Source: Thalassotalea fonticola (lineage in GTDB: Bacteria; Pseudomonadota; Gammaproteobacteria; Enterobacterales; Alteromonadaceae). Taken from it: DNA of 64,000 nucleotides. The stretch lies in the NCBI RefSeq assembly GCF_032911225.1, contig NZ_CP136600.1:4402001-4466000 (forward strand), in the 5' to 3' direction. The notes beneath the pieces were generated by a model. It searched no databases and was not told where the DNA came from. It was given only the letters and a program-made list of their open reading frames with translations. A program made the translations under genes and the position numbers. Below are positions 18,511 to 27,886 of this stretch, in pieces; the stretch's first letter is position 1, and each line of letters opens with the position of its first letter.

Positions 18511-20073
18511 CTATCTTTGATTTGTTTCGTGTTGTTGACATAAATGATTAATTAAATCCCTGTTAGTGGGTAAGCCTGCAAGATATTTATGCAGTTTTAA
18601 TTCACCGTCGTTGAATATTTTTTTAGCAACGTCGATATTGGCATAGCGATTTTCAGTATCTCGTAACTTGGTATTAAATCCCATGCCATATAATACGTAT
18701 TGATAACTTGCGGAAGGAAAAACTTCTTCATTTTGAACGAAATCATATCGACTAGGGGGCTGGTGTTGCCATAACGTCAGTAGCTCATGTAAACGACTTG
18801 GAATAGTATTGGCTGACTTATTATCACGCCAGTACTGAGAATCATTACGTCGACTTAACACATAATGAAGTTTAAGGAATTCAATGACTCGCTGCCATCG
18901 GTAGTCAAATCTTTCATTATAACGTTTGGCGACTATTTCCATATGAGCACGATTTGTTGGTAATTGTTCGCTGATCATGGTTGTGGCAAGTTCAATAAGC
19001 GCTAGAGCCGACGCTTCCAGTGGCTCAAGAAAGCCCGAAGACATACCGATAGCAACACAGTTTTTATGCCAAAACTTTTGATAATGACCTGGTCTGAACG
19101 AAATTTTCCGAGGTTCAATTGATTGGCTTATATCAGTATTGGCTGTGGTGGCGATATATTCTCTTAATATTCTTTCGGCTTCATCGTCGTTCATATGGGC
19201 GCTTGAATAGGTGTGGCCAACTCCGCGTCTTGTCGGCAAGCCTATGTCCCATATCCAGCCCGCAGTTTGTGCGGTTGATATCGTTGCTGAAGCAATACTG
19301 TCACTGTCATCACTGTAAGGAATTTGTACTGCCAATGCCGAGTCATTAAACAGCACATCTTTGCAATCGATAAAAGGGATATTGTAATGCTTGCCAAGTA
19401 ATAATGACGATGTTCCTGTGCAATCAATAAATAAATCACCACTTATATCGCCCGATTGTTTTGTACTTATCGAGGCGATATCACCATTTTCAGCCGAATT
19501 AATAGCAACAACATGGTCTAAAATATGATTTACATTTAGTTTTGTGGTGCAATGCTTTTGTAAAAGAGAGGCAAATTTAGCTGCATCTAAATGGTAACCG
19601 TAGTTTGTTACTGCAGCATATTGTGGGGTAGCAAGTTGTTTAGGTGCCAGACCCGCTTGGCAAACATGGCTTTGCATATTTACCGTATCAGCATAGTTAG
19701 TATTTTTATTGACTGACTGCCATCCAGCGTGCAAATTTACTTGTGTATAACCTTCAGGAGTCATAAATGGGTGATAATAAAAGTCATCTGACTGACCATC
19801 ACACCAGCCAACAAACTTTGAACCTTGCTTAAAGGAAGCGTCGCATTGTGAGATAAATTCCAGTTCACTTATGCCAATTTTATTTAAAGTGTTTCGCATA
19901 GAAGGCCAAGTACCTTCACCAACACCAATTGACTTAACCATCGGTGACTCAATTAGGGTAACTTCAATACCTTTGGGCGAGTTTGCCATATGCTCTGCAG
20001 CAAGCACTCCTGCGCTAATCCAACCCGCTGAGCCGCCACCTACAATGACTATTTTCTTTATCGGCTTATCCAT
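18511..20073 (-). CDS. FAD-dependent tryptophan-halogenase-like protein (upstream copy)
   Basis: 520 aa. The Rossmann motif IVGGGSAGWISAGVL is at the N-terminus, then GVGEGTWPSMR and the Lys in DASFKQGSKFVGW matching the halogenase catalytic lysine. The second signature reads GWIWDIGLP, so the Pro of canonical WxWxIP is replaced by Gly. It is paralogous to the downstream copy and its stop lies 12 bases before that copy's preferred start. It sits downstream of the TonB-dependent receptor, separated by a terminator. Function may be halogenation, hydroxylation or something else. Confidence 0.8.
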   Translation of the reverse strand: MDKPIKKIVIVGGGSAGWISAGVLAAEHMANSPKGIEVTLIESPMVKSIGVGEGTWPSMRNTLNKIGISELEFISQCDASFKQGSKFVGWCDGQSDDFYYHPFMTPEGYTQVNLHAGWQSVNKNTNYADTVNMQSHVCQAGLAPKQLATPQYAAVTNYGYHLDAAKFASLLQKHCTTKLNVNHILDHVVAINSAENGDIASISTKQSGDISGDLFIDCTGTSSLLLGKHYNIPFIDCKDVLFNDSALAVQIPYSDDSDSIASATISTAQTAGWIWDIGLPTRRGVGHTYSSAHMNDDEAERILREYIATTANTDISQSIEPRKISFRPGHYQKFWHKNCVAIGMSSGFLEPLEASALALIELATTMISEQLPTNRAHMEIVAKRYNERFDYRWQRVIEFLKLHYVLSRRNDSQYWRDNKSANTIPSRLHELLTLWQHQPPSRYDFVQNEEVFPSASYQYVLYGMGFNTKLRDTENRYANIDVAKKIFNDGELKLHKYLAGLPTNRDLINHLCQQHETNQR

Positions 20074-20333
20074 ACTGCTTTATCCGTGTAGTCAAAATAT
20101 TTTGAAAAGAACCCAAATATTGATTTTAATAAATTAATATAGCGGTATTTATACTCGATAATCCAGAAGTAAATTTTCAGGGTAGGATTATACCAATCTG
20201 TATAATTATCTACTCATTGAGTAACTCATTATTCGTACTAGTATTAGTCATTACCTTCAGATAATTGAATAATTTTTTACGTATATGGGTTCTTTTAAAA
20301 ATTTTCTATGTTTTTAATTTATTACTTAAGTTA

Positions 20334-20372
20334 GAAAAAAGCCGCATAAATTAATAAATAACTTAGCGGCTT
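20334..20372 (-). terminator. Rho-independent terminator of the TonB receptor gene
   Basis: Stem AAGCCGC/GCGGCTT with a 20-base AT-rich loop. On the minus strand GCGGCTTTTTTCT gives a proper U-tract. It lies 33 bases beyond the receptor stop. Confidence 0.8.
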
Positions 20373-20404
20373 AAATTACATTCTAGTTTACTTCTATGGC
20401 AAGC

Positions 20405-23395
20405 TTAGAACGTATAACGTGCACCTAAGGCATAACGTGCGCCTTGCTCTTCTAGATTCCATAATTGTGCGCTGTATCGACCATGAGTACGAGTATCTTC
20501 TTCAGTAATATTAATACCTTCGAAAAATACTGATAATTTCTCAGTTGCTTGATAAGCAACATTAAAGTCGATTTGTGAGTACTCTTCAGTAAAGCCCGGT
20601 TCATTAAGGTATTGAGCCGGAGTATTTAAGAACTCGTCGCGCCAGTTGTAAGCGATACGAGCTTGAAAATCACCTTTCTCATACATCAATACTAAGTTGG
20701 CAGTATCACTTAAACCAACAAGCGCAAATTGAGTAACTGTAGGATCACCATCTACGTCATGACCAATGTCACCATTAACGGTAGTATAGTTAGCTTGTAC
20801 GCCAAAACCTGTTTCACCAAAGAAGTGTTGTACCGCAAACTCAATACCATCAATTTTTGCTTCTTTGTTATTCACAAATTTAACAACATTGAACATCATT
20901 TCAGGATCATCCGCATTTGGTATTACATCGTATGCATTTTCAAACTCTTCCCCTGTCATTGAATCAAACGGAACACCATTTTCCATCGCTGCAACCATAG
21001 AGAATAGGTTGGTATCAGTTACTTCTATACCTTGGTCGATTAGTGCTTGTTCTGCCGCTTGTGCACGAGGACCAGCAGTAGCATCAGTTAAACCATAAAC
21101 ATTTTCTTCAACTGGTTGACGACCTGCAAAGTTGCTGACGCGTTTTTCATAATAACCAATAGACGCATAACTTGTTTCAGCGAAGTACCACTCTAATGAT
21201 AAATCAAAGTTATCTGATTCCAGTGGTACTAAACCAGGGTTACCATTTGATGCGCCACCAAGTTCAGAGCCGCCAATGATAGTAGGGCCTGATGGGCCAC
21301 TTACATCACTAGCTGCAGCACTTAATTGATCATAAGTCGGACGGGCAATCGTTTTACTGTACGACATGCGAGTTTTTATCTCATCAGTCACGTCTAAACC
21401 AAAATCAAAACTTGGTAGTAAATGATCGTAACTGGCATCGGCTGAGAAGTCTTGTTTAGCATCACCAAAACGTACGTTGAAGTCGTTGTTACCTTCCCAA
21501 GCTACAGCACTTGGAATGTCTACATTAGCAGATGAAGTAACATCAGTGCTTTCAAAGCGAACACCAGCAGTTAATTGATAAGTCATACCGCCTAACTCAC
21601 CATCAACACTGAACTGTACATACGCTGCAGCAACGTCTTCTTCAATAGTACGGTTAGTACCGTAAGCACCATCGGCGATAAAATCAAAACCATATTCACC
21701 TGCGGCCCAAGCACCAACTTGTGAAGCGCTACCGGTGAAGCCTTGGTTAAATGCGCCGTTTGTTGAGTAGTCATCAAATTCACTGGTAAAGTTAACTGGT
21801 TTTAAGAAGCCTTCAGGTAATTCACCTGGATTTTCAACACCCCAGTTACCCATGGTATGGCGGGTAAGTGATTGTAATGAATGACTTTCCATTGAACGGG
21901 CTTCAACACCAAACTCAATGCTGCCTTCATCAAATTCATAGGTACCAATTAAGCGGAACTGGCTGATGTCTGTTTCTTGTTGAGCAACATTCATGTCAAG
22001 AATTGATGTACCCACATCGTCTTGATCTAAAACGCCATTACAATTTAGACCACGGTCAGCGTTACAGTCATCAAAGTCAATCATCATCGTCGGCAAGTCA
22101 TTGCTAAAATCAACACCTTGTGCTGCAACAACGTTGGCGCCTAAACCAGCATTTACCCAACTACCGTAACCGGCATCAGGAGAACTTTTTGCACTAGAAT
22201 CATGAGCATCTAAAGTGATGTTGAAATAATCATTTACGTCATAGCTTAAATTTAAACCAATTGAGTCGTTTTCATTTAATTGATTTAATTCTTGAACCGC
22301 TAGACCAATATCTCTAGGTGCTTGATCGCGACGTTCTTCTAGATAGCCAATTGGAGTTTTAACGGTATTGTCATCAAAAGCTAATGCTGATTTATAAGTA
22401 TCCATCCAAATAGATTGTTCAGCACGGGCTTCAAATAACTCTTGCTCAGAGTAAGTATAATCAAGCGTAGCTGTTAAGTTGTCCATTGGACGATATTGCA
22501 ATGTCAATTGCGCGTTGGTACGTGTACGTTCCCTGTCTGCAATTGAGTAACGCAAATCAGATGGCATTGAGTAAAGTTGATCCATTGCCGGACCATTAAC
22601 TAAAACTGCTGGTGTACCATCTTGTTCTTGAGGGATAGTGCCATCATAAGGGTTAGTACGCCATTGATTAACAAAAGCACCTGTTGCTGAACTGTGACGT
22701 TCTGACATGTTGGCCGTAAGAGAGGCACCAAACACTTCATTGTCATCTGTCCAAGATAGTAATGTTGAAAACTCTGGAGTTACATCATCTCCAACACGAT
22801 TAGTCGTGTCAGATAAAGCTTTTACACCAACGCTAACGTGAGTTCCTGGATCGTCTAACGGCTTACCTGTAACAATATCGATTGTTGCACCTATACCACC
22901 TGTAGCGATACTTGCGCGGCCAGTTTTGTAAACTGAAACTGATTTAACTGCATCTGATGCTAAGTTGGAAAAATCATAGGCACGTGAATTGGCTACACCA
23001 CCGCCGGCAGGCAACGACGAAGATGGCATGGTACGGCCGTTTAACGTCACCATGTTATAATCAGGACCAAAACCACGAACGGTAACTTTACTACCTTCAC
23101 CATTAGCACGGTCAATTGATACACCAGTGATGCGCTGTAAGGACTCAGCTAAGTTAGTATCTGGAAACTTACCAATATCTTCCGCAGAAATAGCATCAAC
23201 AACACCTGCAGCATCACGTTTTAATCGAGTAGATTCTTTAATACTCGAACGCATGCCAGTGACTTCGATAACCTCTACTGATGCTTCGTCAATTACTACT
23301 TCTTCAGCAGCATATGCGGTATGTACCACTGATGCACCCAATATTAACGACAAACTTGTTGCTAATTTAGTCTTGTTAAATGTTCTTGTTTTCAC
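20405..23395 (-). CDS. TonB-dependent outer-membrane receptor (carbohydrate type)
   Basis: 996 aa with signal peptide (SLILGASVVHTAYA). A TonB-box-like EVIEVTGMRSS precedes a plug domain (DIGKFPDTNLAESLQRITGVSIDR, VTVRGFGPDYNMVTLNGR), and a 22-strand barrel ends in the aromatic C-terminus ARYALGARYTF. The plug is of the type found in receptors linked to sugar loci in Alteromonadales and Caulobacter, which work without a SusD partner; none is present here. It would take up glucan oligosaccharides across the outer membrane. Two perfect LacI-type palindromes lie 57 and 100 bases before its start, so it should be induced with the rest of the locus. Confidence 0.9.
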   Translation of the reverse strand: MKTRTFNKTKLATSLSLILGASVVHTAYAAEEVVIDEASVEVIEVTGMRSSIKESTRLKRDAAGVVDAISAEDIGKFPDTNLAESLQRITGVSIDRANGEGSKVTVRGFGPDYNMVTLNGRTMPSSSLPAGGGVANSRAYDFSNLASDAVKSVSVYKTGRASIATGGIGATIDIVTGKPLDDPGTHVSVGVKALSDTTNRVGDDVTPEFSTLLSWTDDNEVFGASLTANMSERHSSATGAFVNQWRTNPYDGTIPQEQDGTPAVLVNGPAMDQLYSMPSDLRYSIADRERTRTNAQLTLQYRPMDNLTATLDYTYSEQELFEARAEQSIWMDTYKSALAFDDNTVKTPIGYLEERRDQAPRDIGLAVQELNQLNENDSIGLNLSYDVNDYFNITLDAHDSSAKSSPDAGYGSWVNAGLGANVVAAQGVDFSNDLPTMMIDFDDCNADRGLNCNGVLDQDDVGTSILDMNVAQQETDISQFRLIGTYEFDEGSIEFGVEARSMESHSLQSLTRHTMGNWGVENPGELPEGFLKPVNFTSEFDDYSTNGAFNQGFTGSASQVGAWAAGEYGFDFIADGAYGTNRTIEEDVAAAYVQFSVDGELGGMTYQLTAGVRFESTDVTSSANVDIPSAVAWEGNNDFNVRFGDAKQDFSADASYDHLLPSFDFGLDVTDEIKTRMSYSKTIARPTYDQLSAAASDVSGPSGPTIIGGSELGGASNGNPGLVPLESDNFDLSLEWYFAETSYASIGYYEKRVSNFAGRQPVEENVYGLTDATAGPRAQAAEQALIDQGIEVTDTNLFSMVAAMENGVPFDSMTGEEFENAYDVIPNADDPEMMFNVVKFVNNKEAKIDGIEFAVQHFFGETGFGVQANYTTVNGDIGHDVDGDPTVTQFALVGLSDTANLVLMYEKGDFQARIAYNWRDEFLNTPAQYLNEPGFTEEYSQIDFNVAYQATEKLSVFFEGINITEEDTRTHGRYSAQLWNLEEQGARYALGARYTF

Positions 23396-23451
23396 TTTAC
23401 TCTCCCCAGAGTGCTTTATTTTAGTTTTAGTGAATATCTGTGTAATAATTT

Positions 23452-23465
23452 TGTAAGCGCTTACA
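23452..23465. promoter_or_regulatory. LacI-type operator copy 4
   Basis: Perfect TGTAAGCGCTTACA, 57 bases upstream of the TonB receptor start on the minus strand. Confidence 0.75.
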
Positions 23466-23494
23466 TTTTAAGGTTTTTTAAAAGGCCTAAATAT

Positions 23495-23508
23495 TGTAAG
23501 CGCTTACA
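23495..23508. promoter_or_regulatory. LacI-type operator copy 5
   Basis: Perfect TGTAAGCGCTTACA, 43 bases from copy 4 (about four helical turns), so both could be bound on the same DNA face in front of the TonB receptor. Confidence 0.75.
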
Positions 23509-23679
23509 TAACGTAATTTAATATTACATAGTCGTCAACTGTTTTTAACATGTTTTTTACTTTATTTATTTAACTGTATGCAAAATGATGATTAATAAAG
23601 CATTGTAAATCAAACGGTTATTGAACTATTTTTCAGATTATTAAAATGTTGAAATTATATTTAAAATAGTACATTATTA

Positions 23680-23693
23680 TGTAAGCGCTTACA
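23680..23693. promoter_or_regulatory. LacI-type operator copy 6
   Basis: Perfect TGTAAGCGCTTACA, 112 bases before the PA14-GH3 gene start at 23806. The rest of the 410-base gap between receptor and GH3 gene is AT-rich and shows no gene. Confidence 0.75.
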
Positions 23694-23805
23694 TTGGTGT
23701 GGGTTATTTATTATTTTTAAATTAAAAGCTAGCGTCTGTTTACACCTGTCTAATCCGTGAGTTAAAAAACGACATCTTACATTTATTATATATTTAGAGG
23801 CTGCT

Positions 23806-26373
23806 ATGAACTTCAAAACAATTGCACTTTTGTTAACTGCTTTGCTGCTGTTGGCTTGTGAAGCTGAGGTTAAAAATACTGTACAGAAAGTTCCTGAACA
23901 AATGAGCTTAGAAAAAGCAGCACAATTCAAAATGAAAAGATTAACTTCGGTTGAGCAAGATGTTAATAGCTTATTGGCAAAATTAACTCTGCAAGAAAAA
24001 ATATCTTTGGTGCATGCCAGTGGTAAATTTCATATTAATGCTATTGAACGGGTTGGCATTAAGGAAATGTGGCTTTCTGATGGTCCACATGGGGTAAGAC
24101 ATCAAATTAAAAGAGATGACTGGGGGTCAGCAGGATGGACTGATGATCATGCTACCTATCTCCCGCACCTTACTTCAGTTGCAGCTAGTTGGGATCGAAA
24201 TATGGCTGCTTTACATGGCAATGTATTAGGCAGTGAAGCAAGGCATAGAGAAAAAGATCTGATATTAGGACCTGGAGTAAACCTTGCTCGCTTACCTTTA
24301 TATGGACGTAATTTTGAATATATGGGTGAAGATCCTATTCTTGCGGCAAAACTTGTTGTTCCGCAAATTAAAGCGATACAAGAACATGACGTAGCAGCAA
24401 CGATTAAACATTACGCTTTAAATACTCAAGAGTTAAATCGAACCGGGGTTAATGCTAAGCCTGATGAGCGAACTTTGAGAGAAGTCTATTTACCTGCGTT
24501 TGAATATGCAATTAAAGAAGCAAATGTGTATTCAGTGATGGGAGCTTATAATGAATATTACGGCAGTAATGCTAATCAAAGTAAACATTTAGTAATGGAT
24601 ATTTTAAAAGGCGAGTGGGGCTTTAACGGGGTTCTTTTGACTGATTGGAATGTTGATATAAATACTTATGATGCGGCGGTAAATGGCCTTGATTTAGAAA
24701 TGGGGACTGATGTTGATAATTATGATGACTATTACTTAGCCAAACCTTTAGAACGAATGATTGAGTCTGGCAAAGTAGCCATGTCGGTGCTTGATGATAA
24801 AGTGAGACGCATCTTAAGGTTACAGTTTTCAATAGGTATGTATGATCAAAATCGAGCGTCAGGACAGCGCAATACAAAAGAGCACCAACTAGCAGCACGT
24901 AAGATAGCTGAAGAAGGTGTGGTGCTATTAAAAAATGAGCTAAATGTTTTACCGCTTAATAAAACCAAAATAAAAAATGTTTTAGTTCTTGGTCCAAATG
25001 CAGATAAAAAGCATGGTACAGGCGGTGGCTCATCAGAAGTAAAATCTTTATATGAAATTACCCCTTTAGCTGGCTTGCAAGAAGCACTAGGGGATGATGT
25101 CAACATTCAGGTGATGCGAGCTAAAAGTAGCCAATTATCACCAATTGCAAGTGACTATGTCGCCAGTAGACACTGGACAGGAACACCTGCATGGAATATT
25201 TCATCGTATAAAGATTCTAATCGTGAACAGCTTATTAGTGAATCTTGGATTGTTGATGCGAAATTTTCAACAGATGGAAATGAAGAGCAACACATCACTA
25301 TGAAAGCAAAGATCGAGCCGCTGAAATCAGGAAAGCATAACTTAAAAATTTCAGCACAAGGAAGATTTTCATTATTCATTGATGGTGAAGAAATCATTCG
25401 ATTAAACAATTTTAATGATGATGTAAGTGAACAAGTCATAGATCTTACGGCTAAGCAAGAATATCAATTTGAAATTAAATATGATGGTCATAATAGCTTT
25501 ACTTTAGGCTGGGATGCCCCTGGAAACTTGTTTAGTGATGAAGATGATTACATTGCTGCAGCTAAAGCGGCGGATGCAGTCATTTATTTTGGCGGTTTAT
25601 CACATGCCGACGATCGTGAATCTATTGATCGAACTGTTATGAAGTTACCAGGCAGTCAGGATGAAGTTGTTGCTAAACTATTGGCGGTAAATAAAAACAC
25701 TGTGGTCTTTTTAGTTGCTGGCTCAGCTGTAGAAATGCCTTGGGAGGAACAAGCTAATACAATAGTCTGGGGCTGGTACGGTGGTATGGAGGCAGGTAGG
25801 GCGTTTTCTAACGTATTAACTGGAGCAGTAAACCCAAGTGGTAAAATGCCAATCACGTTACCAATGAAACTTGAGGATACTGCCCCTATTGCTTTACAAG
25901 ATTATAATGAAAAAGAATCTTTATATTCTGAAGGTGTTTATATAGGCTATCGCTGGTTTGAACAGCAAAATATAAAGCCATTGTTTCCATTTGGGCATGG
26001 TATTTCTTATAGTAAGTTTGAATATTCTGACATTAAACTTAGTCATAAAGACATTAATGCTGAGCAAACATTAACCGTGATGGCGACCGTTAAAAATACG
26101 TCTAAAGTGGCTGGCGCGGAGGTGGTGCAGCTTTACTTACATGATGCACAATCAACAGTTAGTCGGCCAAATAAAGAACTTAAAAACTTTGCCAAAGTCT
26201 TTTTACAGCCAGGTGAAAGTACTCAGGTTAAGATGCAATTAAGTAAGCGTGACCTGTCATTCTGGGATGTAAAATCGAATGGCTGGCTTGCTGAAAGTGG
26301 TGAATTTGAGGTAATGCTAGGTGCTTCTGTTGAAGATATTAGACTTCAGCAAAGCTTTAACTATCATCAATAA
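23806..26373 (+). CDS. GH3 beta-glucosidase lipoprotein with PA14-like domain
   Basis: 855 aa with a lipoprotein signal (LLTALLLLAC, Cys at 18). The GH3 (beta/alpha)8 domain carries nucleophile D280 in GVLLTDWNVD. The GH3 C-terminal domain is interrupted at about residues 440-580 by a PA14-like insert (SGKHNLKISAQGRFSLFIDGEEI, SFTLGWDAPG). A fibronectin-III-like domain closes the protein (VKNTSKVAGAEVVQLYLHD). This is the architecture of PA14-containing beta-glucosidases that act on short beta-glucan oligosaccharides, where the PA14 lid shapes the acceptor subsites. It is envelope-anchored and divergent from the TonB receptor. Confidence 0.9.
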   Translation: MNFKTIALLLTALLLLACEAEVKNTVQKVPEQMSLEKAAQFKMKRLTSVEQDVNSLLAKLTLQEKISLVHASGKFHINAIERVGIKEMWLSDGPHGVRHQIKRDDWGSAGWTDDHATYLPHLTSVAASWDRNMAALHGNVLGSEARHREKDLILGPGVNLARLPLYGRNFEYMGEDPILAAKLVVPQIKAIQEHDVAATIKHYALNTQELNRTGVNAKPDERTLREVYLPAFEYAIKEANVYSVMGAYNEYYGSNANQSKHLVMDILKGEWGFNGVLLTDWNVDINTYDAAVNGLDLEMGTDVDNYDDYYLAKPLERMIESGKVAMSVLDDKVRRILRLQFSIGMYDQNRASGQRNTKEHQLAARKIAEEGVVLLKNELNVLPLNKTKIKNVLVLGPNADKKHGTGGGSSEVKSLYEITPLAGLQEALGDDVNIQVMRAKSSQLSPIASDYVASRHWTGTPAWNISSYKDSNREQLISESWIVDAKFSTDGNEEQHITMKAKIEPLKSGKHNLKISAQGRFSLFIDGEEIIRLNNFNDDVSEQVIDLTAKQEYQFEIKYDGHNSFTLGWDAPGNLFSDEDDYIAAAKAADAVIYFGGLSHADDRESIDRTVMKLPGSQDEVVAKLLAVNKNTVVFLVAGSAVEMPWEEQANTIVWGWYGGMEAGRAFSNVLTGAVNPSGKMPITLPMKLEDTAPIALQDYNEKESLYSEGVYIGYRWFEQQNIKPLFPFGHGISYSKFEYSDIKLSHKDINAEQTLTVMATVKNTSKVAGAEVVQLYLHDAQSTVSRPNKELKNFAKVFLQPGESTQVKMQLSKRDLSFWDVKSNGWLAESGEFEVMLGASVEDIRLQQSFNYHQ

Positions 26374-26395
26374 AAAATTAGCTATTATTGATAAA

Positions 26396-26418
26396 ATGGT
26401 CGAGCAGTTCTCGACCAT
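26396..26418. terminator. Bidirectional terminator between GH3 and DUF2750 genes
   Basis: Perfect 9-bp stem ATGGTCGAG/CTCGACCAT with a CAGTT loop lies between two convergent genes, with AAAA on the left and TTTT on the right. Confidence 0.8.
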
Positions 26419-26434
26419 GTTTTAACTTTGAAAA

Positions 26435-26785
26435 TTAAAACGCCTTCACTAGTAATTTTGCAAATTCAATTGCATCCAGTTCAGCACCTTCGGCATCCAT
26501 TTGCCAGTCAACACCAACTAAAACACCATCTTCGTTGAGATCGCTGACCCATTCTTCTAAAAATTGCTCTAAATGAATACTGGCGACTTGATAGTCCTGC
26601 CATTCATCACAACAAAACTGTTGAGCCGTTTCGCTGTTCGCCCAAACCGGCATAACATCGCTATTTTCGAACTCTGCGGAGTCACAAACAACCCAATCAC
26701 CAGATTCGTTTTGTAAAGCAAATAACTGCTCATCTTCATTTACGGTATCAACAAATGTTGAAAATTTTTGTGAATGGTTGCTCAT
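26435..26785 (-). CDS. DUF2750 family protein
   Basis: 116 aa, acidic, cytoplasmic, no signal or membrane segment. The pattern matches DUF2750: an N-terminal helix, FALQNESGDWVVCDSAEFENSDVMPVWANSETAQQFC, and the C-terminal EEWVSDLNEDGVLVGVDWQMDAEG. Its function is unknown. It is a single gene, convergent with GH3. Confidence 0.7.
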   Translation of the reverse strand: MSNHSQKFSTFVDTVNEDEQLFALQNESGDWVVCDSAEFENSDVMPVWANSETAQQFCCDEWQDYQVASIHLEQFLEEWVSDLNEDGVLVGVDWQMDAEGAELDAIEFAKLLVKAF

Positions 26786-26965
26786 TGAAAATCCTAGTTA
26801 CATTTTATCTTCTAGCTATTTTAACCTAAAAAACGAATACAGAAAGTAAAGTTTTGTGTTTTTAAATGATCGCTTAGGATTAATGGCCATTTAATTCTGG
26901 CTAACTTGAGCTAACTGAATTAATTGCTAAAGTTAAATAATGATTATCCTATTGAAGCATTTAAC

Positions 26966-27292
26966 ATGAATAAAACTGTAGCTATCTACCTTATCGTTAT
27001 ATTTGCCAGTGGATGTATGGATACATCTTCATCAGATCCCGATATTGAAATGGCTGAATTAAAGTCAACTGACGCATTAAAACCTTGTTCAAAAGCCTGG
27101 ATGATTTTTGTTGAAGACCGTTTAGTATCCTCGGATGGGCAGGGCCATGGACCAGATTTAGGCTCTGATGAATGGAAATCGGTGATAGAGTTTAAATTAA
27201 ATATAAGAGGCAATCATGAGGTACCGAACCGCAACAGCGATGATTGGTGCAACTATGTTGATGAAAAAATAAAAACAACAGGGCAGGGCTAG
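26966..27292 (+). CDS. DUF3012-like small lipoprotein
   Basis: 108 aa from the ATG at 26966, which gives a lipoprotein signal (IYLIVIFASGC). The frame opens earlier at 26924 but then buries the signal. The mature part reads CSKAWMIFVEDRLVSSDGQGHGPDLGSDEW and DDWCNYVDEKI, the spacing of DUF3012 proteins with two conserved Cys. Function unknown. It lies 8 bases before the LURP-one-related gene, likely co-transcribed. Confidence 0.65.
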   Translation: MNKTVAIYLIVIFASGCMDTSSSDPDIEMAELKSTDALKPCSKAWMIFVEDRLVSSDGQGHGPDLGSDEWKSVIEFKLNIRGNHEVPNRNSDDWCNYVDEKIKTTGQG

Positions 27293-27300
27293 AGGAGAAA

Positions 27301-27795
27301 ATGGCAAAATTTCAATTAAAGCAGCGCTTTTTATCATTAACTGAAAAGTTTGAAATTAAAAATGAACAAGATGAAATTGTTTACTTTGTTGATGGTAAAT
27401 TCTTTAGTATCGGTAAAACCTTTCATTTAACCGATGCTCTAGGTAATGAACTTGCAAAAATAAAACAAAAGGTATTATCACTTAGGCCTACGTTTTATAT
27501 TAATTTTACTAATGGTCAACAAGCAAAAGTAGTAAAAACATTTTTACCACTTTTTACAAGTCGTTTTGTGATCAAGTTTGGGCAAGAAGAAATTACTGCA
27601 ACTGGCAATTTTTTATCACACGAATATCAATTTACACAAGTAGGCTCTCTAATCGCAGAAGTAAGTAAAAAATGGTTTTCATTTAGTGACACCTATGGAC
27701 TAAATGTTGAGCATGATGAATTAAATGAACTCGCTCTGTGCATTTTAATTGTTATAGATGCTGTTCATCATGGCAGTGATAATAACGCTTCATAA
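27301..27795 (+). CDS. LURP-one-related (LOR) family protein
   Basis: 164 aa with a good AGAGGAG ribosome site. It shows the tubby-like LOR pattern of short strands: RFLSLTEKFEIKNEQDEIVYFVDGKFFSIGKTFHLTDALGN and later LIAEVSKKWFSFSDTYGLNVE. Bacterial members are cytoplasmic proteins of unknown role, possibly lipid binding as in tubby or scramblase folds. It follows the DUF3012-like lipoprotein. Confidence 0.75.
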   Translation: MAKFQLKQRFLSLTEKFEIKNEQDEIVYFVDGKFFSIGKTFHLTDALGNELAKIKQKVLSLRPTFYINFTNGQQAKVVKTFLPLFTSRFVIKFGQEEITATGNFLSHEYQFTQVGSLIAEVSKKWFSFSDTYGLNVEHDELNELALCILIVIDAVHHGSDNNAS

Positions 27796-27886
27796 AATTT
27801 ATTTTAGTGGCAAAGATCTTGAATTTTCAGCTATTACCCATATAACTTAAGCATTAGAATATATTTTTATTTAGGATCATCATTCG

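Noticed and set aside
911..26373. Idea that this is a complete laminarin or cellulose utilisation locus
   Set aside because: No endo-acting GH16, GH17, GH5 or GH9 enzyme, no LPMO and no SusD are present; only oligosaccharide uptake and exo-acting enzymes are supported.
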